Assembly: GCA_947469485.1 (NCBI GenBank)
Contig: CANIPU010000019.1
Location: 1 to 58,488, forward strand
Reading direction: 5' to 3'
Source of the DNA: Chitinophagaceae bacterium
GTDB lineage: Bacteria; Bacteroidota; Bacteroidia; Chitinophagales; UBA10324
Length of the DNA: 58,488 nucleotides
Shown here: positions 10,093 through 19,059 of the stretch, in pieces
How positions within the stretch are numbered: the stretch's first letter is position 1
How the letters are laid out: each line of letters starts with the position of its first letter
Translations under genes and position numbers: made by a program
Notes under the pieces: model-generated
Seen by the model: only the letters and a program-made list of their open reading frames with translations
Database searches by the model: none
Told to the model about the DNA's origin: nothing

Positions 10093-10737
10093 ATGAATTT
10101 AAATTTTCTTCGATTTTTTATTCCAACTGATCGCAAATTTTTTCCTTTGTTTGAAAAGGCCGCTTCAAATCTCGAAATAGGGGGGCAACTTATTTATCAA
10201 CTAATGTGCACGAATGACAAAGAAGAAAGAAGTAAGTTGATTAGGACAATAGAAGATATCGAGCACAACGGAGATGAAATCACTCATGAAATTTTCCAGG
10301 AACTTTCAAAAAATTTTATAACCCCTTTTGACAGGGAAGATATTCATAGATTGGTTAGCGCAATTGACGATGTGCTGGATTACATTCATGGTTGCGCCAA
10401 AAGAATTGAACTTTATAAAATCGAAAACTTTACACCTGATTTAATTAAACTTTCAGAATTACTGCAACAACAAACTTCTGAGCTTCGCCTTGCCGTTTTT
10501 GAATTGCGTAATATGGGAAATATGCGGGATATCACAGCAGCCCTTGTTCGTGTTAACAGTATAGAAAATCATGCTGACGACATTTTTGATCGGGCAGTGG
10601 CTGGTTTATTTGAAAATGAATCCAATGCAATTGAATTAATAAAAATGAAAGAAGTTTTATCTGCATTGGAAACTGCAACTGACATGTGTGAAGATGCGGC
10701 CAATGTTATTGAATCCATTGTTGTGAAAATGGCTTAA
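10093..10737 (+). CDS. DUF47 / PhoU-like phosphate transport regulator
   Basis: A 214-residue all-helical protein of the DUF47 family (PitA-associated, PhoU-like). The start 'FLRFFIPTDRKFFPLFEKAASN', the 'HNGDEITHEIFQELSKNFITPFDREDIH' segment and the acidic 'IDDVLDYIHGCAKRIE' and 'VNSIENHADDIFD' helices are typical metal-binding PhoU-type motifs. It lies 31 bases before a PiT permease gene, the standard pairing, and probably modulates that transporter. The upstream gap of about 120 bases contains the Usp terminator and presumably the operon promoter, which I could not assign clearly. Confidence 0.92.
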   Translation: MNLNFLRFFIPTDRKFFPLFEKAASNLEIGGQLIYQLMCTNDKEERSKLIRTIEDIEHNGDEITHEIFQELSKNFITPFDREDIHRLVSAIDDVLDYIHGCAKRIELYKIENFTPDLIKLSELLQQQTSELRLAVFELRNMGNMRDITAALVRVNSIENHADDIFDRAVAGLFENESNAIELIKMKEVLSALETATDMCEDAANVIESIVVKMA

Positions 10738-10768
10738 TAAATTAATTCATTTCATAAAAAACTGATTC

Positions 10769-11758
10769 ATGACTTTTCTTATAATTGTAGTTGTACTTGC
10801 GCTTATTTTTGATTTTATAAATGGATTTCATGATGCAGCAAATTCCATTGCAACAGTTGTTTCAACCAAAGTTCTTTCTCCATTAACAGCGGTTCTATGG
10901 GCTGCAATGTTCAACTTTATTGCTTACTGGATTTTTGAATTGAAGGTTGCAGATACAGTTTCAAAAACGGTTAAGCCTGAATTTGTTACCCTTACTGTTG
11001 TTTGTTCAGGACTTATTGCAGCCATTATTTGGAATTTGTTTACATGGTGGAGAGGAATACCTTCGAGTTCTTCTCATACATTAATTGGTGGATTTGCTGG
11101 TGCCGGTATTGCAGCCGCTGGTGGATTTGGATGCATTGAATATGATAAAGTAATGCCGACCATATATTTTATTGTACTGGCTCCTGTTGTAGGAATGATC
11201 CTTAGCTATTTTATATCAGTTATAACACTTCATATAGTTAAGCATTCAAGCCCGAGTAAAGTTGATAAACGATTTCGCAGATTACAGTTGCTATCTTCTG
11301 CTGCTTACAGCCTTGGCCATGGCGGAAACGACGCACAAAAAGTAATGGGAATTATAGCTGCAGCTATGATGGCAAACGGAATGATAGCTGATACCAAGCA
11401 CATTCCTGAATGGGTGCCGCTGGCTTGTTATTCTGCTATCGCCTTAGGAACACTATCAGGAGGATGGAGAATAGTAAAAACTATGGGTCAAAAGATTACC
11501 AAGCTTTCTCCTTTCGAAGGATTTGCAGCAGAAACTGCCGGGGCAATTACATTATTCGGAACACAGCATTTTAAAATTCCTGTTTCAACAACTCATACAA
11601 TCACAGGGTCTATTGTAGGTGTAGGATTAACAAAAAGAATATCTGCAGTTCGATGGGGAGTAACTCTTCAATTAATTTGGGCTTGGGTTTTAACTATCCC
11701 GGTTTCTGCCTGCTTAGCAGCTATTGTGTTTTATATTCTACATAATTTAATCGACTGA
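10769..11758 (+). CDS. Inorganic phosphate transporter, PiT family
   Basis: A 329-residue inner-membrane permease for metal-phosphate symport. Both inverted PiT signatures are present: 'FDFINGFHDAANSIATVVSTKVLSP' near the N-terminus and 'LGHGGNDAQKVMGIIAAAM' in the middle, with 'GIPSSSSHTLIGGFAGAGIA' and 'KIPVSTTHTITGSIVGVG' as the paired re-entrant segments. About eight to ten hydrophobic helices are visible. It forms an operon with the upstream DUF47 gene. Length is at the short end for PiT proteins and lacks a large cytoplasmic insert. Confidence 0.95.
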   Translation: MTFLIIVVVLALIFDFINGFHDAANSIATVVSTKVLSPLTAVLWAAMFNFIAYWIFELKVADTVSKTVKPEFVTLTVVCSGLIAAIIWNLFTWWRGIPSSSSHTLIGGFAGAGIAAAGGFGCIEYDKVMPTIYFIVLAPVVGMILSYFISVITLHIVKHSSPSKVDKRFRRLQLLSSAAYSLGHGGNDAQKVMGIIAAAMMANGMIADTKHIPEWVPLACYSAIALGTLSGGWRIVKTMGQKITKLSPFEGFAAETAGAITLFGTQHFKIPVSTTHTITGSIVGVGLTKRISAVRWGVTLQLIWAWVLTIPVSACLAAIVFYILHNLID

Positions 11759-11824
11759 TATAACTTTTTATTGTTTTTGTTTTATTGTCTGTAACTAATA
11801 TCAATTATCAATCGCTTTACGCGC

Positions 11825-14284
11825 ATGAATAAATTTTACTTTTTCAGTTTGATTTTTTTATTGTCAGGTATAGTTCAGCTACTGAACTTACATGGTGTTA
11901 AGGCAATTGATAAAAAATCGTATTCAATCATTCATACATCCTCTGTTCCCAGGATTGATGGTAATTTGGATGATGAATGCTGGAAAAAATGCAATTCAGT
12001 CAGCGACTTTATCACCTACCTGCCGCAATTCGGAAAACAACCCACTTTTAAAACCGAAGTAAAAGTTATTTACGACGATGATGCCATTTACATAAGCGCC
12101 AAAATGTTTGATGAACAGCCGCAGAATATCGGACGCAGTTTAACCCTTCGCGATCAGGGAATGGATCAGGATTATTTTCTTGCTGGCTTCGACACTTATC
12201 TCGACGGACAAAGTGCTTATCGTTTTCGGGTTTCAGCTTCGAATGTGCAAACTGACGAGCGAATAAAAAATGATAACCTTGATGTGAGTTGGGATGCTGT
12301 GTGGGATTCAAAAACAAAAATTGATATGGATGGATGGAGCATCGAAATTAAAGTTCCATACTCGGCCATTCGATTTCCAAATAAACCAGTTCAGGAGTGG
12401 GGTTTGCAGTTTAACCGATACATCAAACGCAGTGGCGAGTTTGTTATCTGGAGCCCTGTTGATCCGAATCAATCAGGTATCGTGTCGCAATGGGGTTTGT
12501 TAAAAGGCATTGAAAACATTCATCCGCCATTCCGCCTTTCGCTTACACCATACATTGCTGGATATTTTGACCGTGCACCAATCAGCTTCACTCCAATTGA
12601 ATACAATAATTCATACAGCTATAATGGAGGAATGGATTTAAAACTCGGCATCAACGAAAGCTTTACACTTGATGCAACATTGATTCCCGATTTCGGACAA
12701 GTGCAGTCAGATAATACCGTATTAAATCTTTCACCATTTGAAATTCAATACGATGAGAAGCGACCATTCTTCACCGAAGGAACAGACCTTTTTCAGATAG
12801 GAGAAATATTTTATTCAAGAAGAATAGGAGGGATGCCTGAAAATTTCTATTCACCTTATTTTGAATTACAGGATGGCGAAAAAATAATTTCAAATCCAAC
12901 ACAATCGCAATTATACAATGCAACAAAAATTTCGGGCCGTACAAAAACAGGATTGGGAATCGGTGTTTTGAATGCGGTGCAGGCACCAACCTATGCTGAA
13001 ATAGAAAATGTGAATGACGGAACGAAAAGAAAAATTCAAACCGGAGTGCTCACCAACTACAATGTGCTGGTGTTCAATCAAACTTTAAAAAATAATTCTG
13101 AAATAAGTTTTATCAACACAAATGTTATTCGCGATGCCAGTGCGCGCGATGCCAATGTGAGCGCAATTGATTTTACACTGCGCGATAAAAAAAATAATTA
13201 CATGGTGCAGGGACGGGGAAAGTATTCACATTTGTTTGATGAAAAAATAAATGATTCACTATCACAAGGAGGAGTATATTTTTTAATGTTTTCAAAAGTG
13301 AGTGGCAAATTCCGGTTCGATATTTCTGAACACGGTATCACTCCATTTTACAACTCGAATGATTTAGGTATTAATGGACAAACAGATTTGATGCAGCACT
13401 TTGTTGGAATTAAGTATGTGGAAACCGAACAACATGGCAACATTTTAAACTGGAACTGGTACTGGGGAAATAATTACAGCAATAAATATTCAACCGGCGA
13501 TTATTATGATTTTAACATAAATACCGGGGGCGAATTCACAACAAAAAAATTCTGGTCATTCTCCACCTACATTCAATCAAAACCTTTCTGGTATTATGAT
13601 TATTACGAACCTCGTGTGGAAGGAAAAAAGTTTCTGCATGCTCCATGGGTTTACATCAATCAAAGCATTACCACTGATTATCGCAAACCTTTCACATTAA
13701 CTGCATCAGTTGAATGGGCAGAATCGCCTCAACCAAAAGACCCTTTAGTTGGTGCTGGAATAAGTCCTCAATGGCAGGCAACCAACTGGTTAAATGTTGG
13801 AATCACCTGTAACTATACTTTTGATCATAGTAACTGGGGTTTTGTTTCATACATTGATTCTTCCGACCTTGTAATTATGGGCCGAAGAGATTCGCGTACC
13901 GTATCCAATGATTTTTACATGCAGTTGCTATTTAATCCCCATATGAATTTATCAGCTCATGCTCGACACTACTGGACAGAAGTAAAATATTGGCAGTTTT
14001 ATAATCTGCAAAACGATGGTAATGTGACTGAATCAAATTTCACTGGCAACTATGATATCAATTTCAATGCATGGAATGTGGATGTGGTGTATGCTTGGCA
14101 ATTTGCTCGCGGCAGCTTTTTAAATTTAATATGGAAAGTGAATTCACTTAACGAAGACCAGCAAATCACACATAAGTATTTCGATAATTTTCAAAATACA
14201 TTAAAACTTCCTTCAGGAAATACTATTGCCCTTAAGATGATTTATTATTTAGATTATCAGACTATTAAAAAAATAGTCAGTTAA
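11825..14284 (+). CDS. DUF5916 outer-membrane protein with N-terminal CBM9-like domain
   Basis: An 819-residue exported protein. After a signal peptide, residues about 30-210 resemble the carbohydrate-binding family 9 fold ('PRIDGNLDDECWKKC', 'EVKVIYDDDAIYISAKMFD', 'WDAVWDSKTKID..GWSIEIKVPYSAIRFP'). The remainder matches the DUF5916 pattern ('LTPDFGQVQSDNTVLNLSPFE'-like segment, 'EKRPFFTEGTDLF', 'YSRRIGG') followed by alternating strands ending in an aromatic-rich barrel-like region. The family is abundant in Bacteroidota. Its substrate is unknown, and a role in glycan or peptide handling at the outer membrane is only a guess. Stop at 14284; no clear terminator seen. Confidence 0.82.
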   Translation: MNKFYFFSLIFLLSGIVQLLNLHGVKAIDKKSYSIIHTSSVPRIDGNLDDECWKKCNSVSDFITYLPQFGKQPTFKTEVKVIYDDDAIYISAKMFDEQPQNIGRSLTLRDQGMDQDYFLAGFDTYLDGQSAYRFRVSASNVQTDERIKNDNLDVSWDAVWDSKTKIDMDGWSIEIKVPYSAIRFPNKPVQEWGLQFNRYIKRSGEFVIWSPVDPNQSGIVSQWGLLKGIENIHPPFRLSLTPYIAGYFDRAPISFTPIEYNNSYSYNGGMDLKLGINESFTLDATLIPDFGQVQSDNTVLNLSPFEIQYDEKRPFFTEGTDLFQIGEIFYSRRIGGMPENFYSPYFELQDGEKIISNPTQSQLYNATKISGRTKTGLGIGVLNAVQAPTYAEIENVNDGTKRKIQTGVLTNYNVLVFNQTLKNNSEISFINTNVIRDASARDANVSAIDFTLRDKKNNYMVQGRGKYSHLFDEKINDSLSQGGVYFLMFSKVSGKFRFDISEHGITPFYNSNDLGINGQTDLMQHFVGIKYVETEQHGNILNWNWYWGNNYSNKYSTGDYYDFNINTGGEFTTKKFWSFSTYIQSKPFWYYDYYEPRVEGKKFLHAPWVYINQSITTDYRKPFTLTASVEWAESPQPKDPLVGAGISPQWQATNWLNVGITCNYTFDHSNWGFVSYIDSSDLVIMGRRDSRTVSNDFYMQLLFNPHMNLSAHARHYWTEVKYWQFYNLQNDGNVTESNFTGNYDINFNAWNVDVVYAWQFARGSFLNLIWKVNSLNEDQQITHKYFDNFQNTLKLPSGNTIALKMIYYLDYQTIKKIVS

Positions 14285-14414
14285 ATAACCTTAATTCAAT
14301 AAGGATTTTATCTGTCAGATTGTAGTAAATTCTCAATCTTTTCCCTTTATAAAATGTTGACAATTTCGTGATAAAATAAACCATGAAATGCAAGGATTAG
14401 CGGATGGTTCAAGT

Positions 14415-14422
14415 TACATTTG
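14415..14422 (+). promoter_or_regulatory. Candidate Bacteroidota -7 element upstream of gyrA
   Basis: TACATTTG fits TAnnTTTG and lies 55 bases before the gyrA ATG. No TTTG is found 19 bases upstream, so only the -7 half is supported. A short hairpin (GAGCC / GGCTC, 14424-14442) followed by AATTTTT sits directly after it. Confidence 0.4.
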
Positions 14423-14476
14423 GGAGCCTTAAAAAAAGGCTCAATTTTTAACTAAATAAGTCTGAAAATAAACTAC

Positions 14477-17014
14477 ATGGAAGGAGAAAAAATTATTCCG
14501 ATTAACATTGAAGATGAAATGAAAACCGCTTACATCGATTATTCGATGTCAGTAATTGTATCACGAGCAATTCCCGATGTTCGTGATGGATTAAAGCCCG
14601 TTCAGCGTCGTGTATTATTTGGAATGTATGAATTGGGTGTGATGTCAAATCGCCCTTATAAGAAATCTGCGAGAATAGTTGGAGAGGTGCTTGGAAAGTT
14701 TCACCCTCATGGTGATTCATCTGTTTATGAAGCAATGGTGCGTATGGCACAGGAGTGGAGTTTGCGTTATCCCTTAGTTGATGGACAAGGAAACTTTGGT
14801 AGTGTTGATGGTGATAGTCCTGCTGCAATGCGTTATACCGAAGCCCGTTTACAGAAAATTGCAGAAGAAATATTAGCTGATTTAGAAAAGGATACAGTTG
14901 ACTTTCAACTGAATTTTGATGATACCTTAAAAGAACCAACCGTTATGCCATCGCGTATTCCGGCTTTGTTGGTTAATGGGGCTTCAGGTATTGCAGTAGG
15001 AATGGCAACCAATATTCTACCTCACAACTTAACCGAAGTGGTGGATGGAATTATTGCCTACATCGACAACAAAGAAATTACGGTTGATGAATTAATGAAT
15101 CACATTAAAGCTCCCGACTTTCCAACCGGAGGAACCATTTATGGTTTGTCAGGTGTGAGAGAAGGATTCAGAACTGGTAGAGGTCGTGTAATTGTTCGTG
15201 CAAAATCAACTTTCGAAACATTAAAAACTGGAAGAGAGCGAATCATATTTACTGAAATTCCTTATCAGGTAAATAAAGCATCATGCATTATCCGCATGTA
15301 TGAATTGGTAGGTGAGAAGAAGATTGAAGGTATTGCTGAAGTGCGTGATGAATCAGACAGAGACGGTATGCGTGTTGTGGTTGAACTAAAAAAAGATGCA
15401 ATACCGAATGTGGTGTTAAATCAATTGTATCAATATACACCATTACAATCTTCATTCAGCATTAACAACATTGCATTGGATCATGGTCGCCCTCGTTTAA
15501 TGAACATTCGCGATATGATACAAAGCTTCGTGGAGTTCCGTCACGAGGTAGTTGTTCGCCGCACTAAATTCGATTTGGCAGAAGCCGAGAAGCGTGCTCA
15601 TATTCTCGAAGGATTATTAATTGCACTTGATCATCTTGATGAAGTAATCGCATTGATACGCAATTCGCAAACGCCTGATATTGCCCGTGAAGGTTTAATA
15701 GAAAAGTTTGGTTTATCAGAAATTCAATCCAAAGCAATTCTCGAAATGAGATTGTCAAGATTAACTGGTTTGGAGCGAGATAAAATAAAAGATGAATATG
15801 CCGAGTTGATGAAAATGATTGCTTACTTCAAAGAAATTTTAGCTGATGAAGTTTTGCGTTACAAAATCATTAAAGATGAAATGATTGAAATTAAGGCGAA
15901 GTATGGTGATGCAAGAAAAACAGACATTATCATGAACGCTGATGAAATTGATCTCGAAGATTTGATTCAGGAAGAAGATATGGTAATTACCATTTCGCAC
16001 CTGGGTTATATAAAGCGTACACCTTTAGCAGAATACCGTGTTCAGGGTCGTGGCGGAAAAGGAGCAATGGGTGGAAGCACTCGAGATGAAGATTTCATTG
16101 AGAAAATATTTGTTGCCAGCACACACGCATATCTTTTGATCTTTACTGATAAGGGAAAGTGTTTCTGGAAGAAAGTATATACCATTCCAGAAGGAACTAA
16201 AACTTCAAAAGGAAGGGCTGTTCAGAATCTTTTAAACCTTGAAGCCGGTGATTCCGTGAAGGCAATTATTGATGTAAAGAGCCTTGAAGACCATGATTAT
16301 CTGAATTCTCATTTCTTAATCTTCTGTACAAAGCAAGGAACTATTAAGAAAACAACTCTGGAGCAATTCAGCAGACCTAGAAACAATGGAATAATTGCTA
16401 TTACCATTGAAGAAGGAGATGAGTTATTAGATGTAAAACAAACAAACGGCAATTGCGAAGTTTTAATAGCAGTTCGTTCCGGTCGAGCAATTCGATTCCC
16501 TGAAAATAAATTCAGAGCTGTTGGAAGAAGTGCTATAGGGGTTAAAGGGATAACCTGTAGCAAAACAGATGAAGTTATAGGAATAGTGACAATTGATAAA
16601 GACGATAAAGAATCTACAATTTTGGTAGTTTCTGAAAAAGGTTATGGCAAAAGATCAGATCTGGAAGAATACCGAATTACAAATCGAGGAGGCAAAGGAG
16701 TTAAGACATTGAACATAACCCCAAAAACTGGCAACCTGATTGCCATGAAGGATTTAACAGAGAAGGATGAACTAATGATCATTAATCAATCCGGAATTAC
16801 AATCCGCATGAGTATGGCTGAAGTTAAGGTACAAGGAAGAGCCACTCAAGGTGTTCGGTTAATTCGTTTAGCAGATGATGATATAATTGGCTCAGTTGCC
16901 AAAATTGATTCTGAAATGATAGTTGCTGAATCAACGGAAATCGAAAATCCGCCTGTTGATTCTGATCTGAACAATGACGAAGATGCAGTATCTCCAACAC
17001 CTGAAATTCAATAA
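14477..17014 (+). CDS. gyrA: DNA gyrase subunit A
   Basis: An 845-residue type IIA topoisomerase subunit that cuts and rejoins DNA and, with GyrB, introduces negative supercoils. The catalytic tyrosine is Tyr120 in '[10 protein letters not shown]'. The quinolone-determining stretch reads [15 protein letters not shown], with Ser at the E. coli 83 position and Glu at 87, a natural variant and not by itself a resistance change. The C-terminal beta-pinwheel carries a GyrA box (QGRGGKG near residue 523), which separates it from ParC, and the tail is acidic. The start codon is followed by the usual '[19 protein letters not shown]'. gyrB is not in the window. Confidence 0.97.
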   Translation: MEGEKIIPINIEDEMKTAYIDYSMSVIVSRAIPDVRDGLKPVQRRVLFGMYELGVMSNRPYKKSARIVGEVLGKFHPHGDSSVYEAMVRMAQEWSLRYPLVDGQGNFGSVDGDSPAAMRYTEARLQKIAEEILADLEKDTVDFQLNFDDTLKEPTVMPSRIPALLVNGASGIAVGMATNILPHNLTEVVDGIIAYIDNKEITVDELMNHIKAPDFPTGGTIYGLSGVREGFRTGRGRVIVRAKSTFETLKTGRERIIFTEIPYQVNKASCIIRMYELVGEKKIEGIAEVRDESDRDGMRVVVELKKDAIPNVVLNQLYQYTPLQSSFSINNIALDHGRPRLMNIRDMIQSFVEFRHEVVVRRTKFDLAEAEKRAHILEGLLIALDHLDEVIALIRNSQTPDIAREGLIEKFGLSEIQSKAILEMRLSRLTGLERDKIKDEYAELMKMIAYFKEILADEVLRYKIIKDEMIEIKAKYGDARKTDIIMNADEIDLEDLIQEEDMVITISHLGYIKRTPLAEYRVQGRGGKGAMGGSTRDEDFIEKIFVASTHAYLLIFTDKGKCFWKKVYTIPEGTKTSKGRAVQNLLNLEAGDSVKAIIDVKSLEDHDYLNSHFLIFCTKQGTIKKTTLEQFSRPRNNGIIAITIEEGDELLDVKQTNGNCEVLIAVRSGRAIRFPENKFRAVGRSAIGVKGITCSKTDEVIGIVTIDKDDKESTILVVSEKGYGKRSDLEEYRITNRGGKGVKTLNITPKTGNLIAMKDLTEKDELMIINQSGITIRMSMAEVKVQGRATQGVRLIRLADDDIIGSVAKIDSEMIVAESTEIENPPVDSDLNNDEDAVSPTPEIQ

Positions 17015-17070
17015 GTTATAAAATACATTCTTAGCAATAAATTTAAATATAAAAAACACAACTTAACATA

Positions 17071-18231
17071 ATGAAAAAACTAATTTTCATTCTTGTCGCT
17101 GTACAAATCAGCACTTTTTCATTTGCACAAAAATCACAGGTTGTTAGCGCCTGGAATTACCTAAACAATGGTGAACTGGATAAGGCCAGAACAGCAATAA
17201 ACAGTGCTATAAATGATGAAACTACTAAGTCAATGGCTAAAACCTGGTTTTATCGCGGCAATATTTATAAAGCAATTTATAGCGATACAACCAGAAAAAA
17301 AGATGTAAATGATTTAACTGAAGCTTTCAACAGTTATAAGAAAGTAATGGAGTATGATGCTAAAGGTGAGTTCACGATTGATATGATGAATCCATGGCTT
17401 GAAGTTGCTTATTATACTTTTAACGAAGCAGTTATACCTTACAATGTTAAAGATTATCAATTAGCTTATGATAATTTTAATAAAGTTTCTGAAATTTATG
17501 GAATTGTTAATTCAAAATACAAACAAAACATAATAGATACTTCAGCATCATTTTATGCAGCCAATGCAGCAGTTAAGCTTGGTAAATTTGATGAAGCAAC
17601 TAAAATTTATAATGATTTAATAAATGTAAAACATTTCGAAGATCCTGAAATTTATTCAAATCTTGCTGATATTGCCTTAGCAGGTCATGATACATCCGGG
17701 GCTATAAATCAATTGGATAAAGGAATTGCTATATACCCAAAAGAGCAAAACCTTCGTATTAAACAGTTGAACTTATATTTGTTTAGTCACAGATTTAACG
17801 AAGTAATTGACAAGTTAAACGCAGCTATAGAGAAAGAACCAAACCGTGGAGATTTATATCAGGCCTTAGGCAGTGCATATGAAAACACAAAAGATACAGT
17901 TAATGCCCGGAAAGCTTATGAGAAAGCAATTTCATTAAACCCTCAGGATTTTGTAGCCAATTATAGCTTGGGAGCATTAATTTACAACAGAGCGGTTGAA
18001 AAAATTAAAGCAATGAACGATTTGCCTGCAAGTGACCAAAAAGGATATGATAAACTAAAAGCAGAGGGAGATGTATTATTAGCCAAGTCATTACCATACC
18101 TTGAAACTGCAAGAAACATTAATGGAAAAGATATTGAAACTTTAAATGCATTAAAGGAATTATACGCCCGTTTAAATATGATGGATAAGTTAGAAGAAGT
18201 GAAAAAAACAATTTCTGCTTTAGGTCAATAA
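17071..18231 (+). CDS. Secreted/periplasmic tetratricopeptide-repeat protein
   Basis: A 386-residue TPR protein with a signal peptide (MKKLIFILVAVQISTFSFAQ). The body is a series of 34-residue helical hairpins; the clearest is 'GDLYQALGSAYENTKDTVNARKAYEKAISLNPQDFVANYSLGALIYN', preceded by 'PEIYSNLADIALAGHDTSGAINQLDKGIAIYPK'. It is probably a periplasmic scaffold. It begins 56 bases after gyrA and ends in a terminator, so it could be read from the gyrA transcript, but a functional link is not implied. Specific partners cannot be named. Confidence 0.85.
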   Translation: MKKLIFILVAVQISTFSFAQKSQVVSAWNYLNNGELDKARTAINSAINDETTKSMAKTWFYRGNIYKAIYSDTTRKKDVNDLTEAFNSYKKVMEYDAKGEFTIDMMNPWLEVAYYTFNEAVIPYNVKDYQLAYDNFNKVSEIYGIVNSKYKQNIIDTSASFYAANAAVKLGKFDEATKIYNDLINVKHFEDPEIYSNLADIALAGHDTSGAINQLDKGIAIYPKEQNLRIKQLNLYLFSHRFNEVIDKLNAAIEKEPNRGDLYQALGSAYENTKDTVNARKAYEKAISLNPQDFVANYSLGALIYNRAVEKIKAMNDLPASDQKGYDKLKAEGDVLLAKSLPYLETARNINGKDIETLNALKELYARLNMMDKLEEVKKTISALGQ

Positions 18232-18239
18232 AAAAGAGT

Positions 18240-18271
18240 AAAGCCCTGATTTGTAGTCTGGGCTTTCTTTT
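18240..18271 (+). terminator. Rho-independent terminator after TPR gene
   Basis: Seven-base stem AAAGCCC / GGGCTTT (18240-18246 with 18260-18266), a 13-base loop and a T-rich tail. It closes about ten bases before the attC-like palindrome that starts at 18281. Confidence 0.75.
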
Positions 18272-18280
18272 ATAAGTTCA

Positions 18281-18453
18281 ACTTAACATAACATTTCCTT
18301 ATACGACTTCCGGTCGCTCTAAATTTAAGTTTGAAAAACTCTTACCTTAAAAGAGTTTTGTTTTTCAAACTTAAATTTAGAGCGATAAAAAATTCCTTTG
18401 AAAAAAAAGGAAATCATTTTTTAAGGATGTTGTATAAGGCGTATTATGTTAAT
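18281..18453 (-). repeat. attC-like imperfect palindrome downstream of the unknown membrane-protein gene
   Basis: Nested inverted repeats laid out like an integron attC site read on the minus strand. The outer arms TTAACATAA / TTATGTTAA (18283-18291, 18444-18452) are followed by spacers of 5 and 4 bases, then the inner arms CCTTATAC / GTATAAGG (18297-18304, 18432-18439). On the minus strand the site ends in GTTAAGT, which fits the GTTRRRY core. The opposite core (CATTAAC) does not fit RYYYAAC fully. The variable middle holds a 26-bp perfect hairpin. At about 173 bases it is long for attC. Confidence 0.5.
18314..18385. repeat. 26-bp perfect inverted repeat (long hairpin)
   Basis: Arms 18314-18339 and 18360-18385 are exact reverse complements (beginning TCGCTCTAAATTTAAGTTTG). 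The 20-base interior can form a further AAAACTCTT / AAGAGTTTT pairing in an alternative register. No target-site duplication flanks it. A second small hairpin (TTCCTTT...AAAGGAA) lies at about 18392-18413. Confidence 0.9.
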
Positions 18454-18511
18454 GTTTCGAAGAGCAGTGCCAACTCCATAGCCGAAAAAGGATTAACTCA
18501 TAGCGACAAGT

Positions 18512-18994
18512 TTACTTTACAAGCACCTTTGATGTATCGGATTTCTTATAAAATTGATGTGGCTGTTTATTGGTTGGAGACAAATCTTGCTTGGATATGG
18601 TTTCCATTTGTTGCTCTGTTTTATGGAAGTATTTTTGTTTTATTAACTCCGTTGTTATACTTGATGATATTCCAGCTATTAATGAAAACAATAACCCTAT
18701 TAGGGCTAATGTAAAATAATATTTGTAAGGGTGCTTATAATCCCATGATTTATCTTTAATATAAAATCTATTCCATTCTTGAACAGGAATAACCTCTGCA
18801 ATTCTTAAAGCCTCCATGCGATAGGCGACACTTCTGACGAATCCTGGATGGGTATAAGTAGGACTTTCACAATTATCATCTACCCATCCTGTTAAATCAA
18901 GAAGTCTATCAGTTACAAGCTGTTTAGCAACAATAGGTATTATTCTATTTTTTTCATCTTCATAAATTGGGTTTGGAGCTAAGTTTCTACTCAT
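18512..18994 (-). CDS. Unknown single-pass membrane protein (candidate cassette gene)
   Basis: A 160-residue protein I do not recognise. Residues 1-90 are soluble, charged and rich in aromatic residues ('LLDLTGWVDDNCESPTYTHP', 'VAYRMEALRIAEVIPVQEW', 'YIKDKSWDYKHPYKYYF'). Residues about 93-115 form one transmembrane helix (LALIGLLFSLIAGISSSIT), and the tail is basic and polar. Reading on the minus strand is preferred to the overlapping plus-strand frame, because that frame would have to start inside the long hairpin and its hydrophobic end is just the complement of this helix. The gene ends 59 bases from one attC-like palindrome and begins 66 bases from the other. The position suggests horizontal acquisition; function unknown. 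Confidence 0.72.
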   Translation of the reverse strand: MSRNLAPNPIYEDEKNRIIPIVAKQLVTDRLLDLTGWVDDNCESPTYTHPGFVRSVAYRMEALRIAEVIPVQEWNRFYIKDKSWDYKHPYKYYFTLALIGLLFSLIAGISSSITTELIKQKYFHKTEQQMETISKQDLSPTNKQPHQFYKKSDTSKVLVK

Positions 18995-19000
18995 AGTTGC

Positions 19001-19031
19001 GAAATATAACAGTCAATTCATAGCGTACAAT
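19001..19031 (-). promoter_or_regulatory. Candidate promoter for the 160-residue gene
   Basis: On the minus strand, ATTG (19028-19031), a 19-base spacer and TATATTTC (19001-19008) approximate TTTG-N19-TAnnTTTG with one mismatch in each box. It ends 6 bases before the ATG, giving a very short leader. Confidence 0.35.
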
Positions 19032-19059
19032 GGTATTTGTCAAACCAAGCCGTGCCGAT

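Noticed and set aside
14553-14750. Quinolone-resistance change in gyrA (Glu at the position of E. coli Asp87)
   Set aside because: Glu is the natural residue in many bacteria, and Ser is kept at the 83-equivalent position, so resistance cannot be inferred.
14502-14939. Minus-strand 145-codon open frame within gyrA
   Set aside because: It is fully inside a conserved housekeeping gene, has low-complexity Gln/Leu/His composition and no signal of translation.
18314-18385. Terminal inverted repeats of an insertion sequence
   Set aside because: The arms are only 20 bases apart with no transposase between or near them and no target duplication, so a complete IS or ordinary MITE is not supported.
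18331-18714. Plus-strand open frame of 127 codons over the hairpin and the unknown gene
   Set aside because: Its start lies inside the long inverted repeat, and its hydrophobic end is the complement of the minus-strand gene's membrane helix; the minus-strand reading has better composition and a promoter-like element.
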